From contig NZ_JAHCDI010000004.1 of the NCBI RefSeq assembly GCF_019697375.1, positions 979,324 through 1,043,323 of the forward strand: a DNA stretch of 64,000 nucleotides, read 5' to 3'. The translations under genes and the position numbers were made by a program. Positions within the stretch are counted from its first letter, which is position 1, and each line of letters opens with the position of its first letter. The notes beneath the pieces were generated by a model that was given only the letters and a program-made list of their open reading frames with translations, did no database searches and was not told the origin of the DNA. Positions 9,237 to 17,956 of the stretch are shown in pieces. The stretch comes from Micromonospora tarapacensis (GTDB lineage: Bacteria; Actinomycetota; Actinomycetes; Mycobacteriales; Micromonosporaceae).

Positions 9237-10232
9237 TCACAGCCAGCCCCGGCGGGCGGCCTGGAACGCCAGCCCGGTGCGGGTGTCCACCCCGGCGACC
9301 GCCATCAACCGCTCCAGCCGACGTTGTACGGTCCGCCGGCTGACCCCGAGCTGCGAGGCGATCGATTTGTCGGGAAAGCCGGCCACGAAGAGTGACAGCA
9401 GGAACCGCTCGCCGTCGTCCAGGGCATCGTCGGCCGCCGCGTCGGACAGTCCGCCCTGGTCGGCGTCCCAGCGGACCGGGGTCGCCCGGTCCCAGTGGCT
9501 CTCGAAGAGCGCCAGCAGTGCGTCCAGCAGTTCACTGCGCCGGATCAGTGCGGCCGTCGGCTCCCCGATGTCGCGCTCGTCGTCCGGCACCAGTGGGCAG
9601 ATGGCGGTGGACCGGTCGACGATGGCGATCCGGACCGGCAATGTCGGCAGGGTCCGGGCCTCCTCGCCGCCGCGTACGCTCTCCGCGATGCTCTCCAACT
9701 CGCCGGGTGTCTCCAACAGAGCTCGCTCGTAGATCGCCCGGTAGCGCACCCCGCGGGCCAACGCCCCGGACTCCTCCTCGTTCTCCGCGCCGGACATGGC
9801 CAGCGGATTGGCCCGGCAGAACCACAGGATCTCCTCGCGGGCGGAGTCCTGGAGGTCGCGCAGCCGGTCGCGCAACGCGGCGGCGCCGACCACCACCTCC
9901 ACCAGTTGGTCGGCGTCGCGGCGCCGGGCGTTGGCCCGGTACTCCTCGGTCAGCGCGGCGACGGCCTGCCGGGCGGTCTCCAGTGACTCCTGCCGGCGCA
10001 GCAGGGTCTTGCCGAGGGCGACGTCCGGCGGCAGCGGTTCGAACGCCGGGTCCGGGCCGGGGCGCGCCATGACCAGCCCCTTGCTCCGCAAGCCCTCCAA
10101 CAGCCCGGCGGCCTCGTCGAGTGGTATCTCGGCCAGCCCGGCGAGGTCAGCGGGGCGGGCCGCGGAGAGTCGCAGCAGCAGCCGGTACGCCTGCTCCTCC
10201 TGCGGTTGCAGTAGCCCGGCGTCGTCGAACAT
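9237..10232 (-). CDS. TrmB/LuxR-type helix-turn-helix transcriptional regulator
   Basis: 331 residues with two recognisable ends. The N-terminal 80 residues look like a TrmB-type winged helix (EEQAYRLLLRLSAARPADLA, then EAAGLLEGLRSKGLVMARPG). The C-terminus is a LuxR-like HTH (GERFLLSLFVAGFPDKSIAS then QLGVSRRTVQRRLERLMAVA). The middle (about 100-250) is a PLD-like/effector fold seen in many Streptomyces regulators of this type, with no obvious catalytic residues. It is a cytoplasmic DNA-binding protein. It sits tail-to-tail with the secreted peptidase; regulation of that gene is possible but not shown. The start ATG at 10232 follows AAGGAGCGGGGA (rev. strand), a good ribosome site. Confidence 0.85.
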   Translation of the reverse strand: MFDDAGLLQPQEEQAYRLLLRLSAARPADLAGLAEIPLDEAAGLLEGLRSKGLVMARPGPDPAFEPLPPDVALGKTLLRRQESLETARQAVAALTEEYRANARRRDADQLVEVVVGAAALRDRLRDLQDSAREEILWFCRANPLAMSGAENEEESGALARGVRYRAIYERALLETPGELESIAESVRGGEEARTLPTLPVRIAIVDRSTAICPLVPDDERDIGEPTAALIRRSELLDALLALFESHWDRATPVRWDADQGGLSDAAADDALDDGERFLLSLFVAGFPDKSIASQLGVSRRTVQRRLERLMAVAGVDTRTGLAFQAARRGWL

Positions 10233-10638
10233 TCCCCGCTCCTTCTACTTCCCGTGAACTGGGAAGACTCTACGAAGCGGCCGGCTCTCCCGGGATCTCA
10301 CCCTCCCGCAGCCACGCCCACGCCGTCCCGGGCACCTGCACCCAATTCGAGTTTGAGTACCGCCGGGACCTCACCGACGACGACCGCAACTCCTGGGAGC
10401 ACCCTCGCCAGGACCATCGATGCCGTCGCTGAGTCGACATTCGAGTCGGGTGCCGATTTGCCCACAACAGGGTGACCCTGCCGAACGAGCCACACATCAT
10501 CCACTCCTGCCGCGATCGGGTCGTTACGCAATGCAACTTCGCTGTGGGTGGAGTCGAACGTTCCCTCCTGTGTTCAGTTGGGCGTTCTGAGGTAGATTCG
10601 CCGCCGCGACGGCCGACGACGGGGAGGGTCAGCGGGGG
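10233..10638. other. intergenic region, no gene recognised
   Basis: About 400 bases between the divergent HTH regulator and the methyltransferase gene. Short open frames on both strands have no coding-like composition or family motif. The region should hold both promoters. I see no convincing -35/-10 pair or long inverted repeat. Confidence 0.5.
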
Positions 10639-11298
10639 ATGGACGCCAGTACCGAGGAACTGCGGGATGCGCACGACGTGCTGTCGCAGTGGTATGCGGA
10701 GAACCTGGTCGGGGTGCTGGAGAGCATGCCGGTCGAGCGCGCGATGCTCGACCTGTTCGCCGAGCTGACCTTGGCCGTGGGTGCGGAGGTCGCGGATGTG
10801 GGCTGCGGCACCGGGCGGCTTCTTCCGTACCTCGCGGGCCGGGGCCTGTCGCCGCGCGGGGTGGATCTGTCGCCAGGGATGGTGGAGGTGGCGCGGCGGG
10901 AGCATCCGGGTTTCGGCTACGAGGTCGCCGATCTGCGGGAGTTGCCGTTCGGGGACGCGTCGCTGGCGGGGGTGGTGTGCTGGTATTCGTTGATCTTTCT
11001 GGCACCGGACGCCCGGGTACGGGCGTTCGCCGAGTTGGCCCGGGTGGTGCGGCCGGGCGGCTACCTGGTGGCGGCGTTCAAGCACGGCGACGGGACCGGG
11101 CATCGTAATGGTCCCGGTAGCCGCGTCGGCAGTCTCGGCGTCGACTTCGATCGGTACTGGCTCTCGGCCCGAGAGATGGAGGACCGCTTCACCGCCGCCG
11201 GGTTCGCCCTGGTTTTCCAGGGCTGCACCCCACCCGAAGAGGCAGAGCCCCCGTACGGGTACATGCTGGTCCGCAAGACCGGCTCCGCGGACGGGTAG
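10639..11298 (+). CDS. class I SAM-dependent methyltransferase
   Basis: 219 residues with a Rossmann-type methyltransferase core. Motif I is VADVGCGTGRL (about 51-61), an acidic end of beta-2 follows (PRGVDLSPGMVEVAR), motif II region is VADLRELPFGDASLAGVVC, and motif III-like is RVVRPGGYLVAAFK. This is the UbiE/Methyltransf_11 class, which methylates small molecules using S-adenosylmethionine. The substrate cannot be read from sequence. The ATG at 10639 follows GGGGAGGGTCAGCGGGG. It stands alone between a divergent regulator and a decayed gene, so it may be a single-gene unit. Confidence 0.85.
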   Translation: MDASTEELRDAHDVLSQWYAENLVGVLESMPVERAMLDLFAELTLAVGAEVADVGCGTGRLLPYLAGRGLSPRGVDLSPGMVEVARREHPGFGYEVADLRELPFGDASLAGVVCWYSLIFLAPDARVRAFAELARVVRPGGYLVAAFKHGDGTGHRNGPGSRVGSLGVDFDRYWLSAREMEDRFTAAGFALVFQGCTPPEEAEPPYGYMLVRKTGSADG

Positions 11299-11363
11299 TG
11301 CGCGGATTTGCCCGCAGGTCGGGTGCGAGATCGGTGCAAGCTTGCTGGAAAGGCGGCGCCCGG

Positions 11364-11585
11364 TCAGGTGCCGGGAACGGTGTCCCGAACCAGCGAGAAG
11401 ACCTCCGCCCCATGTCCAGGCTCATCAAACAGGCGATATGCCTGACAGGCTCGTGTCAGCGCCCACTCGAACCCCTCCCGCGTGATGTCGATGGACAGCA
11501 CGCGCTCCTGCCCGGGCTTGGTGGCCCAGCCGCAGCGGTACATCATCCACAGGAACGACGGCTGGCTCGCTACCTGGCGTTACGG
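11364..11585 (-). pseudogene. DUF4291 gene fragment
   Basis: The minus strand encodes QPSFLWMMYRCGWATKPGQE followed by RVLSIDITREGFEWALTRAC, which I recognise as the centre of DUF4291 proteins (about 200 residues when complete; function unknown). Upstream in this frame there is a TAA stop shortly before this stretch, and the natural N-terminal part is not found. Downstream the frame ends after about 25 unrelated residues at 11364. I therefore read it as an internal remnant. Its outer limits are approximate. Confidence 0.5.
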
Positions 11586-11673
11586 TTGGCCCCGGCTCGA
11601 CAGTCGCAGTCCGTGAACAGGTGATTGATCAGCCCATCCAGCAAAGCCAGCCGATCAGGTGCCCCGCGACGCC

Positions 11674-12150
11674 TCAGACGGGCCGGGGCACCAGGACCAC
11701 CACCGCAGTTTCGGACGACCGCCGCGCGGCGTAGCCGTCCAGGTTCTTGTCGATCTCACGCCAGCGGGCCCACAGCCGCGACCGTTCGTCGCCCGTCGCC
11801 GCATGAGCACGCACCGGCCGCGGCCCGTCGACCAGGTCGACGGTCGCGTCCGGGTGCGCCTGCAGATTGAGCCACCAGGCCGGCTCGGGCTCCCCCCACC
11901 CGTTCATGGCCAGCGAGACCAGATTCTCGCCGTCCTCGTAGTACCCGAGGATCACGCTGCGCTGCTGGCCGGTGCGACGCCCGACGGTGGTCAGGCGCAG
12001 CATTCCGTACCGGTTGCCACGCGGACGCGACAGCCCGACCCGGCCGCCGGAACGCCGGAACACGCCCCGATGAGCCGACCAGAACAGCCGAATGAACCAA
12101 CGGGGCGGCAGCCACGGCTTCTTGACAGGGCGCAGGTCCGATCCGGTCAC
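11674..12150 (-). CDS. F420-type nitroreductase/deazaflavin-dependent oxidoreductase family protein
   Basis: About 158 residues from a GTG at 12150. The core (RYGMLRLTTVGRRTGQQRSV, ILGYYEDGENLVSLAMNGWG, PAWWLNLQAHPDATVDLVDG) is the split beta-barrel of the Ddn/DUF385 family. These enzymes bind cofactor F420 and reduce quinones, nitro groups or other small molecules. The open frame runs further upstream to an ATG at 12249, but the added 33 residues lack family character. A GGAG overlaps the GTG, so the exact start is uncertain. No nearby gene shows what the substrate is. Confidence 0.8.
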   Translation of the reverse strand: MTGSDLRPVKKPWLPPRWFIRLFWSAHRGVFRRSGGRVGLSRPRGNRYGMLRLTTVGRRTGQQRSVILGYYEDGENLVSLAMNGWGEPEPAWWLNLQAHPDATVDLVDGPRPVRAHAATGDERSRLWARWREIDKNLDGYAARRSSETAVVVLVPRPV

Positions 12151-12319
12151 TCCTGCACCGTATCGGCCGCTGTCACGCACGGACGGCAACCAGCGGCAGG
12201 CCGGTAGCGCCGAACGGTCTGCTGACAGCCGGCCTGCCCACCCGATCAAGTCAACGTCCGCTCATGCGGCCTGCGGTCCGCAGAGCAGGCGAAGTGCGAC
12301 CGTAGGTGGCACGACCCGA

Positions 12320-12685
12320 TTACCGCGGAAGGGTCTGGGTCAGGTTGACCATGTTGCCGTCGGGGTCGTGGATATGGGCCACTCGCTGGCCCCACGGCAT
12401 GTCGGTCGGCGGGCCGAGCACCTGCCCGCCGGCTGCCTCCACCTGTTCCAGCAGCGCGTCGACGTCGTCAACCTCGACGCTCAGCAGGATCCGCGGCGGC
12501 GCCGACAGATCGACGTCGGCCTCGTTGACCAGCCCGAGTTCCGAGTCGCCGAGTTCGAGACCGACGAAGAAGACGGGTCCGTCGGCCGGGAAGCGGTTTG
12601 TCTGAACGGCGCCGAGCAGGCGCTGGTAGAAGGCGCGCTGGCGGTCGAGGTTCGGCGTGGTGATGATGGGCTGGACGGTTGGCAC
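12320..12685 (-). CDS. VOC (glyoxalase/bleomycin resistance) family protein
   Basis: 121 residues with two beta-alpha-beta-beta-beta repeats of the vicinal oxygen chelate fold. The first is PIITTPNLDRQRAFYQRLLG; the second ends in HIHDPDGNMVNLTQTLPR, the usual family C-terminus with its metal-ligand-like Asp/Asn pattern. Members are dioxygenases, isomerases or binding proteins for small molecules; the exact role is unknown. A good GGAG site precedes the ATG at 12685 (rev. strand). It follows the sigma-factor gene at 61 bases in the same direction and may share its transcript, a pairing common for SnoaL-tailed ECF sigma factors with small metabolic genes. Confidence 0.85.
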   Translation of the reverse strand: MPTVQPIITTPNLDRQRAFYQRLLGAVQTNRFPADGPVFFVGLELGDSELGLVNEADVDLSAPPRILLSVEVDDVDALLEQVEAAGGQVLGPPTDMPWGQRVAHIHDPDGNMVNLTQTLPR

Positions 12686-12746
12686 GCGATCTCCTGCGGG
12701 TCCGTTCGGGTCCGGTCCCAGGGAGTACGTCCCAGCGTGTCGGAAC

Positions 12747-13715
12747 TCATCGGTGCGGCGGGAGTCCGAACAGCGGCACCAGCCGGTCGGCGTCGAGGTA
12801 CGTGACGATACCGGTGATCAGATCGTCAACCACATCGAGAATGACGAGCGCGAACGGGAGGTGGTCGCCGGCCGGGCCGGGGCGCGTCTGCCAGAACGCC
12901 GGTGATCCGTTCGCCTGTACCGGCCACAGCCGCGCGCCCGCGCAGGACGCCTGCGGGTCCAGCAGCGCCACGCGGATCTCGTCTCGGCCACGGAGCCACC
13001 ACGCGAACGGCGGCATCGACATCGTGGCGTCCTCATGCAGCAGCGACACGAGCGTGGCGACGTCATGGCGTTCGAACGCGGCGCAGTAGCGGTCGAGCAG
13101 ATCACGCTGGGCTGGGTCGGCCGGTCGCGACGGATCGCTAGGCGTGGGGCCGGTCGTCCGCAGCGTGGCCCGGGCTCGTTGCAGCGCGCTGTTGACCGAT
13201 GCCACGGTGGTCTTAAGCAGATGCGCGACCTCCTCTGCCGTCCAGCACAACACCTCACGTAGGATCAGCACGGCGCGTTGTCGGGGCGGCAGGTGCTGGA
13301 GCGCGGCGACGAACGCCAACCGGATCGTCTCGCGTTGGACGGCCAACTCCTCCGGGCTGTCGGTCGCCGGCAGGGCACGGCCGTCCGGGATCGGGTGAAT
13401 CCACCGCTGGTCCGCCACCGGCACGCCGAGGACGGCGCCAGCGTGAGCCGCCGGGCCCAGGTCCATGGCCAGAACACGGCGTTGCGCGCTGCGGAGCATG
13501 TCGAGGCAGACGTTCGTCGCGATACGGTACAGCCAGGTGCGTAGCGACGCTCTCCGCTCGTCGTAACGGTCGTACGACCGCCATCCCCGCACCAGGGTCT
13601 CCTGCACCGCGTCCTCGGCCTCGAAGCCGGAGCCGAGCATCCGGTAGCAGTAGCCGGTGAGTTCTGTCCGGAACCGTTCCAGCTCGGCGCCCTCGCGGGT
13701 CGACGTCTCCACCAT
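12747..13715 (-). CDS. ECF sigma factor with C-terminal SnoaL-like domain (SigG-like)
   Basis: About 322 residues from ATG at 13715. Region 2 is ELTGYCYRMLGSGFEAEDAV followed by QETLVRGWRSYDRYDER; region 4 is LQHLPPRQRAVLILREVLCW followed by TAEEVAHLLKTTVASVNSAL. The C-terminal 115 residues (DLLDRYCAAFERHDVATLVS ... DEIRVALLDP) form a SnoaL/NTF2-like domain. This order is typical of SigG/TIGR02960-type factors, in which the extra domain replaces a separate anti-sigma protein. The frame continues upstream to 13796, but that stretch lacks sigma character; the GGGAGG before 13715 is close to the ATG, so a GTG at 13712 is also possible. It is divergent from the DinB gene at 13836. Confidence 0.88.
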   Translation of the reverse strand: MVETSTREGAELERFRTELTGYCYRMLGSGFEAEDAVQETLVRGWRSYDRYDERRASLRTWLYRIATNVCLDMLRSAQRRVLAMDLGPAAHAGAVLGVPVADQRWIHPIPDGRALPATDSPEELAVQRETIRLAFVAALQHLPPRQRAVLILREVLCWTAEEVAHLLKTTVASVNSALQRARATLRTTGPTPSDPSRPADPAQRDLLDRYCAAFERHDVATLVSLLHEDATMSMPPFAWWLRGRDEIRVALLDPQASCAGARLWPVQANGSPAFWQTRPGPAGDHLPFALVILDVVDDLITGIVTYLDADRLVPLFGLPPHR

Positions 13716-13835
13716 CCTCCCGACCCTACGCATCGGGGGAGACAGTGGGGCGACCGATGAGTCCGCCGCACTCCGTCCGTATGTCATGCAGCACAACCCG
13801 ATGGAGGCGGAGAGTGACCAACGAGAGGGCTGACA

Positions 13836-14459
13836 GTGATTGAGGAAGACATCCGGGCGGCGGTGACGGCGGAGCGGAGCGAACAGGCAGACCTACTCGC
13901 CACCCTTCGACCGGACCAGTGGGACGCCCCGACCCTGTGCGCCGGCTGGCGGGTCCGGGAGGTCGTTGCCCACACGACGATGCCGTTCCGGACCTCGGTC
14001 GGCCGGACGCTCGTGGAGCTGGCGAAGGCAGGCGGCCGTTTCAACCGGATGGCCGACCGGTGTGCACGGCGCGACGCGGCCCGAATGACCAGCACGCAAC
14101 TCGTGGCGACGCTCCGCGACAACGTCGCACATCCCTGGAAACCGCCGGGCGGCGGTATCCCCGCAGCCCTGTCCCACGACGTCATCCACGGGCTCGACAT
14201 CACCGTCGGCCTCGGGTTGGGCCGGCGGATTCCGTCCGACCGCATCGCTATCGTCCTCGCCGGGCTGACGCCCAGGAACGTCGCGTTCTTCGGAACGGAC
14301 CTCACCGGAGTGGCGTTGCAGGCAACCGACCTCGACTGGCGTCACGGCACCGGAACACCGGTGCGAGGACTGGCCCAGGATCTACTGCTCGTGATCTGCG
14401 GACGCCGTCTCCCACCCGGCCACCTGGAAGGCGACGCCGCCAGCCGGTTCACGCGATGA
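13836..14459 (+). CDS. maleylpyruvate isomerase-family (DinB/MDMPI, TIGR03083-like) mycothiol-dependent protein
   Basis: 207 residues from a GTG preceded by GAGAGGG. The N-terminal half has the DinB-like four-helix bundle signature of mycothiol-dependent enzymes: LLATLRPDQWDAPTLCAGWR then VREVVAHTTMPF, with the metal-binding His, and a second His pair in ALSHDVIHGLDITVGLGLGR. Such proteins bind a divalent metal and use mycothiol in isomerisation or transferase reactions. The substrate is unknown. It faces away from the ECF sigma gene with about 120 bases between. A 17-bp hairpin 200 bases downstream may end its transcript. Confidence 0.8.
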   Translation: MIEEDIRAAVTAERSEQADLLATLRPDQWDAPTLCAGWRVREVVAHTTMPFRTSVGRTLVELAKAGGRFNRMADRCARRDAARMTSTQLVATLRDNVAHPWKPPGGGIPAALSHDVIHGLDITVGLGLGRRIPSDRIAIVLAGLTPRNVAFFGTDLTGVALQATDLDWRHGTGTPVRGLAQDLLLVICGRRLPPGHLEGDAASRFTR

Positions 14460-14656
14460 CCGGCGTGACAACGAACCGTGGTGGGACATGATCCAGGCCG
14501 GCCCGGCCCTGATCGCATGCGGGCCGTGCTCTGGTCCATCGGCAGCGGAGCAATCCCCGGTTGCAAAGCCGGCGCGGCGCCGACTACGACGTGGACCGGT
14601 TCCTGCCCCGCCGCAGCGGTGCAGATCCACCACTGACGTCCCGGCCGTCCGCTAGC

Positions 14657-14703
14657 GTGCGGTGTGGGCCGGCCCGTCACAGCCGCGCCGGCCCACACCG
14701 CAC
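14657..14703. terminator. 17-bp perfect inverted repeat (terminator or attenuator)
   Basis: GTGCGGTGTGGGCCGGC (14657-14673) is matched exactly by its complement at 14687-14703, with a 13-base loop. It lies about 200 bases after the DinB gene and only about 20 bases before the ribosome site of the next gene. It may end upstream transcription or act in the leader of the downstream gene. There is no U-tract. Confidence 0.65.
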
Positions 14704-14731
14704 ATCATGGACACGAGATCCGGAGGTCTCC

Positions 14732-15199
14732 GTGGCGACCCGGCTGGGCAGCATCGACGCCACCCCCGTGCCCGAGCGCTGCCTGATCACGATCATCGGC
14801 GCGGACTTCGACACGTTCGACCACCCCGACCCCACCCCCCACCCTTTGTGCTGGGCCAGCACCGAACAGATCCACCTGTTCAGCGAGATCAGCAGCGGGC
14901 ACCGCGCCCACGTCAGGGTCGAGGCGTGGGACGGCCCTGCGCCACCGGAGACGGATGAGTGGGAGGCGCACGGCCGCACCGAACTGCGCTCCACCAGCGG
15001 CACATTGAGCATCAGCGTCCTGGACGAGCGGCTGCTCACCCCACCCCTGCCGATCGGCGAGCCCGGGCCGTACACCGTGGACGTGCACGTCACCGGCCGA
15101 CGTCGGCTGCGCGCCCTGCGCGGGCAAGACGCCTGGTACGCCGACGAGCCCCCGACCGCCGTCGAACGATTCCGGGTCCGCGTCTGGCCACAGGCCTAA
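14732..15199 (+). CDS. hypothetical protein (155 aa)
   Basis: The GTG at 14732 follows GGAGG with 5-base spacing; the open frame also extends upstream, but that part overlaps the hairpin and looks non-coding. The protein begins ATRLGSIDATPVPERCLITI and ends with DEPPTAVERFRVRVWPQA. It is rich in beta-strand-like alternation (HLFSEISSGHRAHVRVEAWD; GPYTVDVHVTGRRRLRALRG) and has no signal peptide or membrane segment. I do not recognise the family. Codon use is typical of the neighbourhood, so it is likely a real cytosolic gene. It converges on the PEP-mutase-like gene at 15302. Confidence 0.65.
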   Translation: MATRLGSIDATPVPERCLITIIGADFDTFDHPDPTPHPLCWASTEQIHLFSEISSGHRAHVRVEAWDGPAPPETDEWEAHGRTELRSTSGTLSISVLDERLLTPPLPIGEPGPYTVDVHVTGRRRLRALRGQDAWYADEPPTAVERFRVRVWPQA

Positions 15200-15301
15200 C
15201 CACCTCGCGCGGCAGCGGGCGGCGACGATTGCTGCGCAAGGTGCGTTCCTGGCTGGAGAACCCATTGACCGGCAGCGTGACCGGCCCGGACGTTCAATCG
15301 G

Positions 15302-16144
15302 TCATCGGGGTGCCGGAATGCACAGGGCATCGAGCTCCGGGTAACTCACCGCCTGGTCGAGCGTGTGGTAGGTGCCCGCCTCCAGTAGTTCGCGGGCGGC
15401 TCGCTCGGCCACGCCGTACGCTGCCTGGGCAATCGCGGTCCCGACGCTAATCCGGCTCACCCCGACAGCGGTCAGCTCGGCGACGGTCGGTCCGCCCGGT
15501 CCCGCCATCGCGTTTACTGGCAGCGGTGACGCTGCGGTCAGCGCGCGGAGCGTGTCGAGGTTCAGCAGACCTGGCACGAACAGGCAGTCGGCGCCGGCCT
15601 TGGCGTATCCGGCGGCGCGGGCGAGGACGGCGTCGAGCCGCACTGCGGGCTCGCCGATCTGAAACAGGTAGACGTCCGTGCGGACGTTGATCACGAATTC
15701 CGGCACGCCCACGTCGGCCGCCGCCTCCCGTGCGGCCTGAACACGTTGCATCTGCTCCTCGACGGACAGCAACGTGCCGTCTGCGGCACGGGAGTCCTCG
15801 ATGTTCATTCCCACGGCGCCCGCCTCGATTGTCGCCCGGACAGTGGCTGCCACGTCGTGGGGCGTAGGGCCGTACCCACCCTCGACATCGGCTGTCACCG
15901 GCACGTCGACGGCCTCCGCGATGCGGCGCACCGCCGCCATCATGTCTTCCCGGGTCAGCGACTCCCCGTCGGGCCGCCCGAGTGACCAGGCCACACCGCC
16001 GCTGGTCGTCGCCACGGCGGCCGCGCCGGCCCGGGCCATCAAAGCCGCGCTGGCCGAATCCCACGCGTTCGGCAACAGCAGCACGGATCGATCGTGCAAC
16101 GCCCGTAACCTGCGGGCCTTGTCGGTGACGAGTACATCGGTCAC
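15302..16144 (-). CDS. isocitrate lyase/phosphoenolpyruvate mutase family protein
   Basis: 280 residues forming the alpha/beta barrel of the ICL/PEP mutase superfamily: LLLPNAWDSASAALMARAGA near the N-terminus, VDVPVTADVEGGYGPTPHDV (Mg-binding Asp/Glu), GAVGMNIEDS, and VINVRTDVYLF. The Cys of the classic lyase loop (KxCGH) is not seen, so it belongs to the broad family related to carboxyvinyl-carboxyphosphonate phosphorylmutase and oxaloacetate decarboxylases that act on 2-oxo acids. The exact reaction is open. The ATG at 16144 follows GGAGGGACACCGTG. It stands alone, with no recognised gene directly upstream. Confidence 0.85.
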   Translation of the reverse strand: MTDVLVTDKARRLRALHDRSVLLLPNAWDSASAALMARAGAAAVATTSGGVAWSLGRPDGESLTREDMMAAVRRIAEAVDVPVTADVEGGYGPTPHDVAATVRATIEAGAVGMNIEDSRAADGTLLSVEEQMQRVQAAREAAADVGVPEFVINVRTDVYLFQIGEPAVRLDAVLARAAGYAKAGADCLFVPGLLNLDTLRALTAASPLPVNAMAGPGGPTVAELTAVGVSRISVGTAIAQAAYGVAERAARELLEAGTYHTLDQAVSYPELDALCIPAPR

Positions 16145-16813
16145 GGTGTCCCTCCATCAATCAGGCAAATGCGCGCAGGCGATCGGGCACTCACGATGCC
16201 GCTCGACGGTCCGCTCGCGCCCCCGTCGAGCCGGCCATGAGCGCGGGGACGGCGGTGCCCCCGGGACGTCGCCGCCCAAGCAGGGAGGCACCGTCCGCCG
16301 CCGCCGTGCCCACCGTTTCCGCAACCGCAGGATCCGCTGTCATGGCTCGGTCGGCACGGCTCAAGTCTTCACGGAACGAATCATCATGGCTGGCGGCTTT
16401 CGGTCCTGACCACGTCCATGGCGCGAACGAATCCCACAAGACCGTTGCGGCTGACAGCCACTGATCAAGGTCTCCACGCTCCAGCAGTACCGCTGTGGGG
16501 CCGCAGCTCCTCGGCCGCCGAGCGGGCGCGCTCAAGGCGGAACTCCCGTCACCCTCCGTGGACACCCTGGCACGGGCATCGACCCGACCGCCGTGCACGT
16601 AACGTCTCACCCGCGCGGCACATTCGGTGACGGCCAGACTCATCGCAGACGCGGTGGCACCGCTCCACCGGTGTCGCGCTCATCGGCGGTGGCCTGGGGC
16701 ACGGCGTTCGGTGTGGCCATCCAGACCCGCAGGACAGCATTGGTTGCGGCAGCATGGTTCAGTTGCTGCGCGGCCGTCATCTGCCTCGGCCTGCGGGCGC
16801 GCGTGGTAATCGA
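16145..16813. other. region without a recognised gene; possible remnant on minus strand
   Basis: About 670 bases. A minus-strand frame (16191-16643) carries one protein-like stretch (LLERGDLDQWLSAATVLWDS followed by FAPWTWSGP) with low-complexity flanks. The plus strand has short frames with a hydrophobic patch around 16690-16810 (RRTALVAAAWFSCCAAVICL). None has a ribosome site plus a family motif. It is best regarded as decayed coding DNA or spacer. Confidence 0.4.
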
Positions 16814-17404
16814 CTATGACGTCCACCGGTGGCTGCGGCCGGTGAATCCGAGGACTCGGTCGAGCAGGGGAGCACCGGCGGGCAGAGCAACTGACGGCCC
16901 GAACAGGCCGGGGGCGCCGTCGCTGCCGGTCTGTTGAGACACCAGGCCGTGGATGGCGTCGAGGGCCTGGCTGTCAACGTCGTATGGCTGTCCGGTCGCG
17001 CTGGCGAGATCCCACCCGTGAACGACCAGTTCGTTGAGTGCGACGATGCCCATGATCTCGGCCGGCAGCACCACCCCGCCGGCCGCGGTCTCGCCGGTCC
17101 AGGCTGCTGGCTGGCGCCAGGCGACAACCAACTCGTCGAGGTGCGCCGGCAGTCGGCTGCGCCACTTCGGGTCGAGGTTGGCAACCGAGGGGTCGACCGG
17201 GCCGGCCGGCGCGGCGTCGGATCCTTTCTCCGCGGCTATCCGGAACGCGACCGTCAACCCCATGAAATGGTCGAGCAGATCGCCGACGGTCCACCTCTCA
17301 CACGGGGTGGGACAGGTGAGCTGGTCATCGGTCACCCCATGCAGCAGCTTTTCCAGCGCGCGAGCCGCAGGCTCAAAATCCGGGCTGCCGTTGCTCTCGA
17401 TCAT
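16814..17404 (-). CDS. TIGR03086-like DinB/mycothiol metal-binding protein
   Basis: 196 residues from the ATG at 17404, which follows a strong AAGGAGGAAAGAG site (rev. strand); the frame is open further upstream but the ribosome site decides this start. Signature stretches are LTCPTPCERWTVGDLLDHFM (metal His in LLDHF) and GIVALNELVVHGWDLASATG (second His). These small four-helix proteins bind metal through three His and belong to the mycothiol-dependent or DinB superfamily. The reaction is unknown. The gene is isolated between non-coding stretches. Confidence 0.85.
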   Translation of the reverse strand: MIESNGSPDFEPAARALEKLLHGVTDDQLTCPTPCERWTVGDLLDHFMGLTVAFRIAAEKGSDAAPAGPVDPSVANLDPKWRSRLPAHLDELVVAWRQPAAWTGETAAGGVVLPAEIMGIVALNELVVHGWDLASATGQPYDVDSQALDAIHGLVSQQTGSDGAPGLFGPSVALPAGAPLLDRVLGFTGRSHRWTS

Positions 17405-17956
17405 CTCTTTCCTCCTTCGCGAACGCATCTGGACGCTACCCGCCCGGACCGACAGAACAGTCCACAGGCGAATGATCACGCCGACTGACGGTCACTCCAC
17501 GGGCCGGGCGACTGTGCTCGATCGCCCAGCCGGGCGACCGGCTCCCGATCACGATCGGACAGGTTCGCGCACTGATAGTGGAGTGCCCGCTGACAGCGGT
17601 TCTCATCCCGGATCAGTACTCCGGCCGGTGGACGGAGCCGCTGGACCGAGCCATCCGCGACGAACTGCTCGCCCGGGAGGCCGCTCGCCGGGCGACCGTC
17701 ACGGTGGGCACTGCCGGCGGCGTCGGCCCGGCGCGCCGGATTCGGCCAGCAGACGGTGGTGGCTGGTCCGGATCGCGCGTATCTCGTTTGAGCAGGTCAC
17801 ATGGGACGACGAGGTGGCCTACCGGGTAAGGTCGGCGCTGGCCGGGCATCGTCAGGAGGAGCGTCTGCGTCCGCCCACCGACTCGTCGCGGAAGCAGCGG
17901 CGGGTCGACGTGAACGAGACCCGGGTCGCGGACGTGATGGAGGCGGAGGAGTCGCC
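17405..17956. other. region with possible decayed reading frame
   Basis: Coding-like text appears in two plus frames: TAVLIPDQYSGRWTEPLDRA then IRDELLAREAARRATVTVGT (about 17590-17720), then after a frame change VRIARISFEQVTWDDEVAYR (from about 17763) to a stop at 17958-17960. That stop overlaps the ATG of the next small membrane frame as ATGA. This could be one gene with a single-base break that was once translationally coupled to the downstream frame. I recognise no family. Confidence 0.3.

Noticed and set aside
16593..16937. Small membrane protein on the plus strand
   Set aside because: Only one hydrophobic patch, no ribosome site, and its end overlaps the well-supported DinB gene on the other strand.
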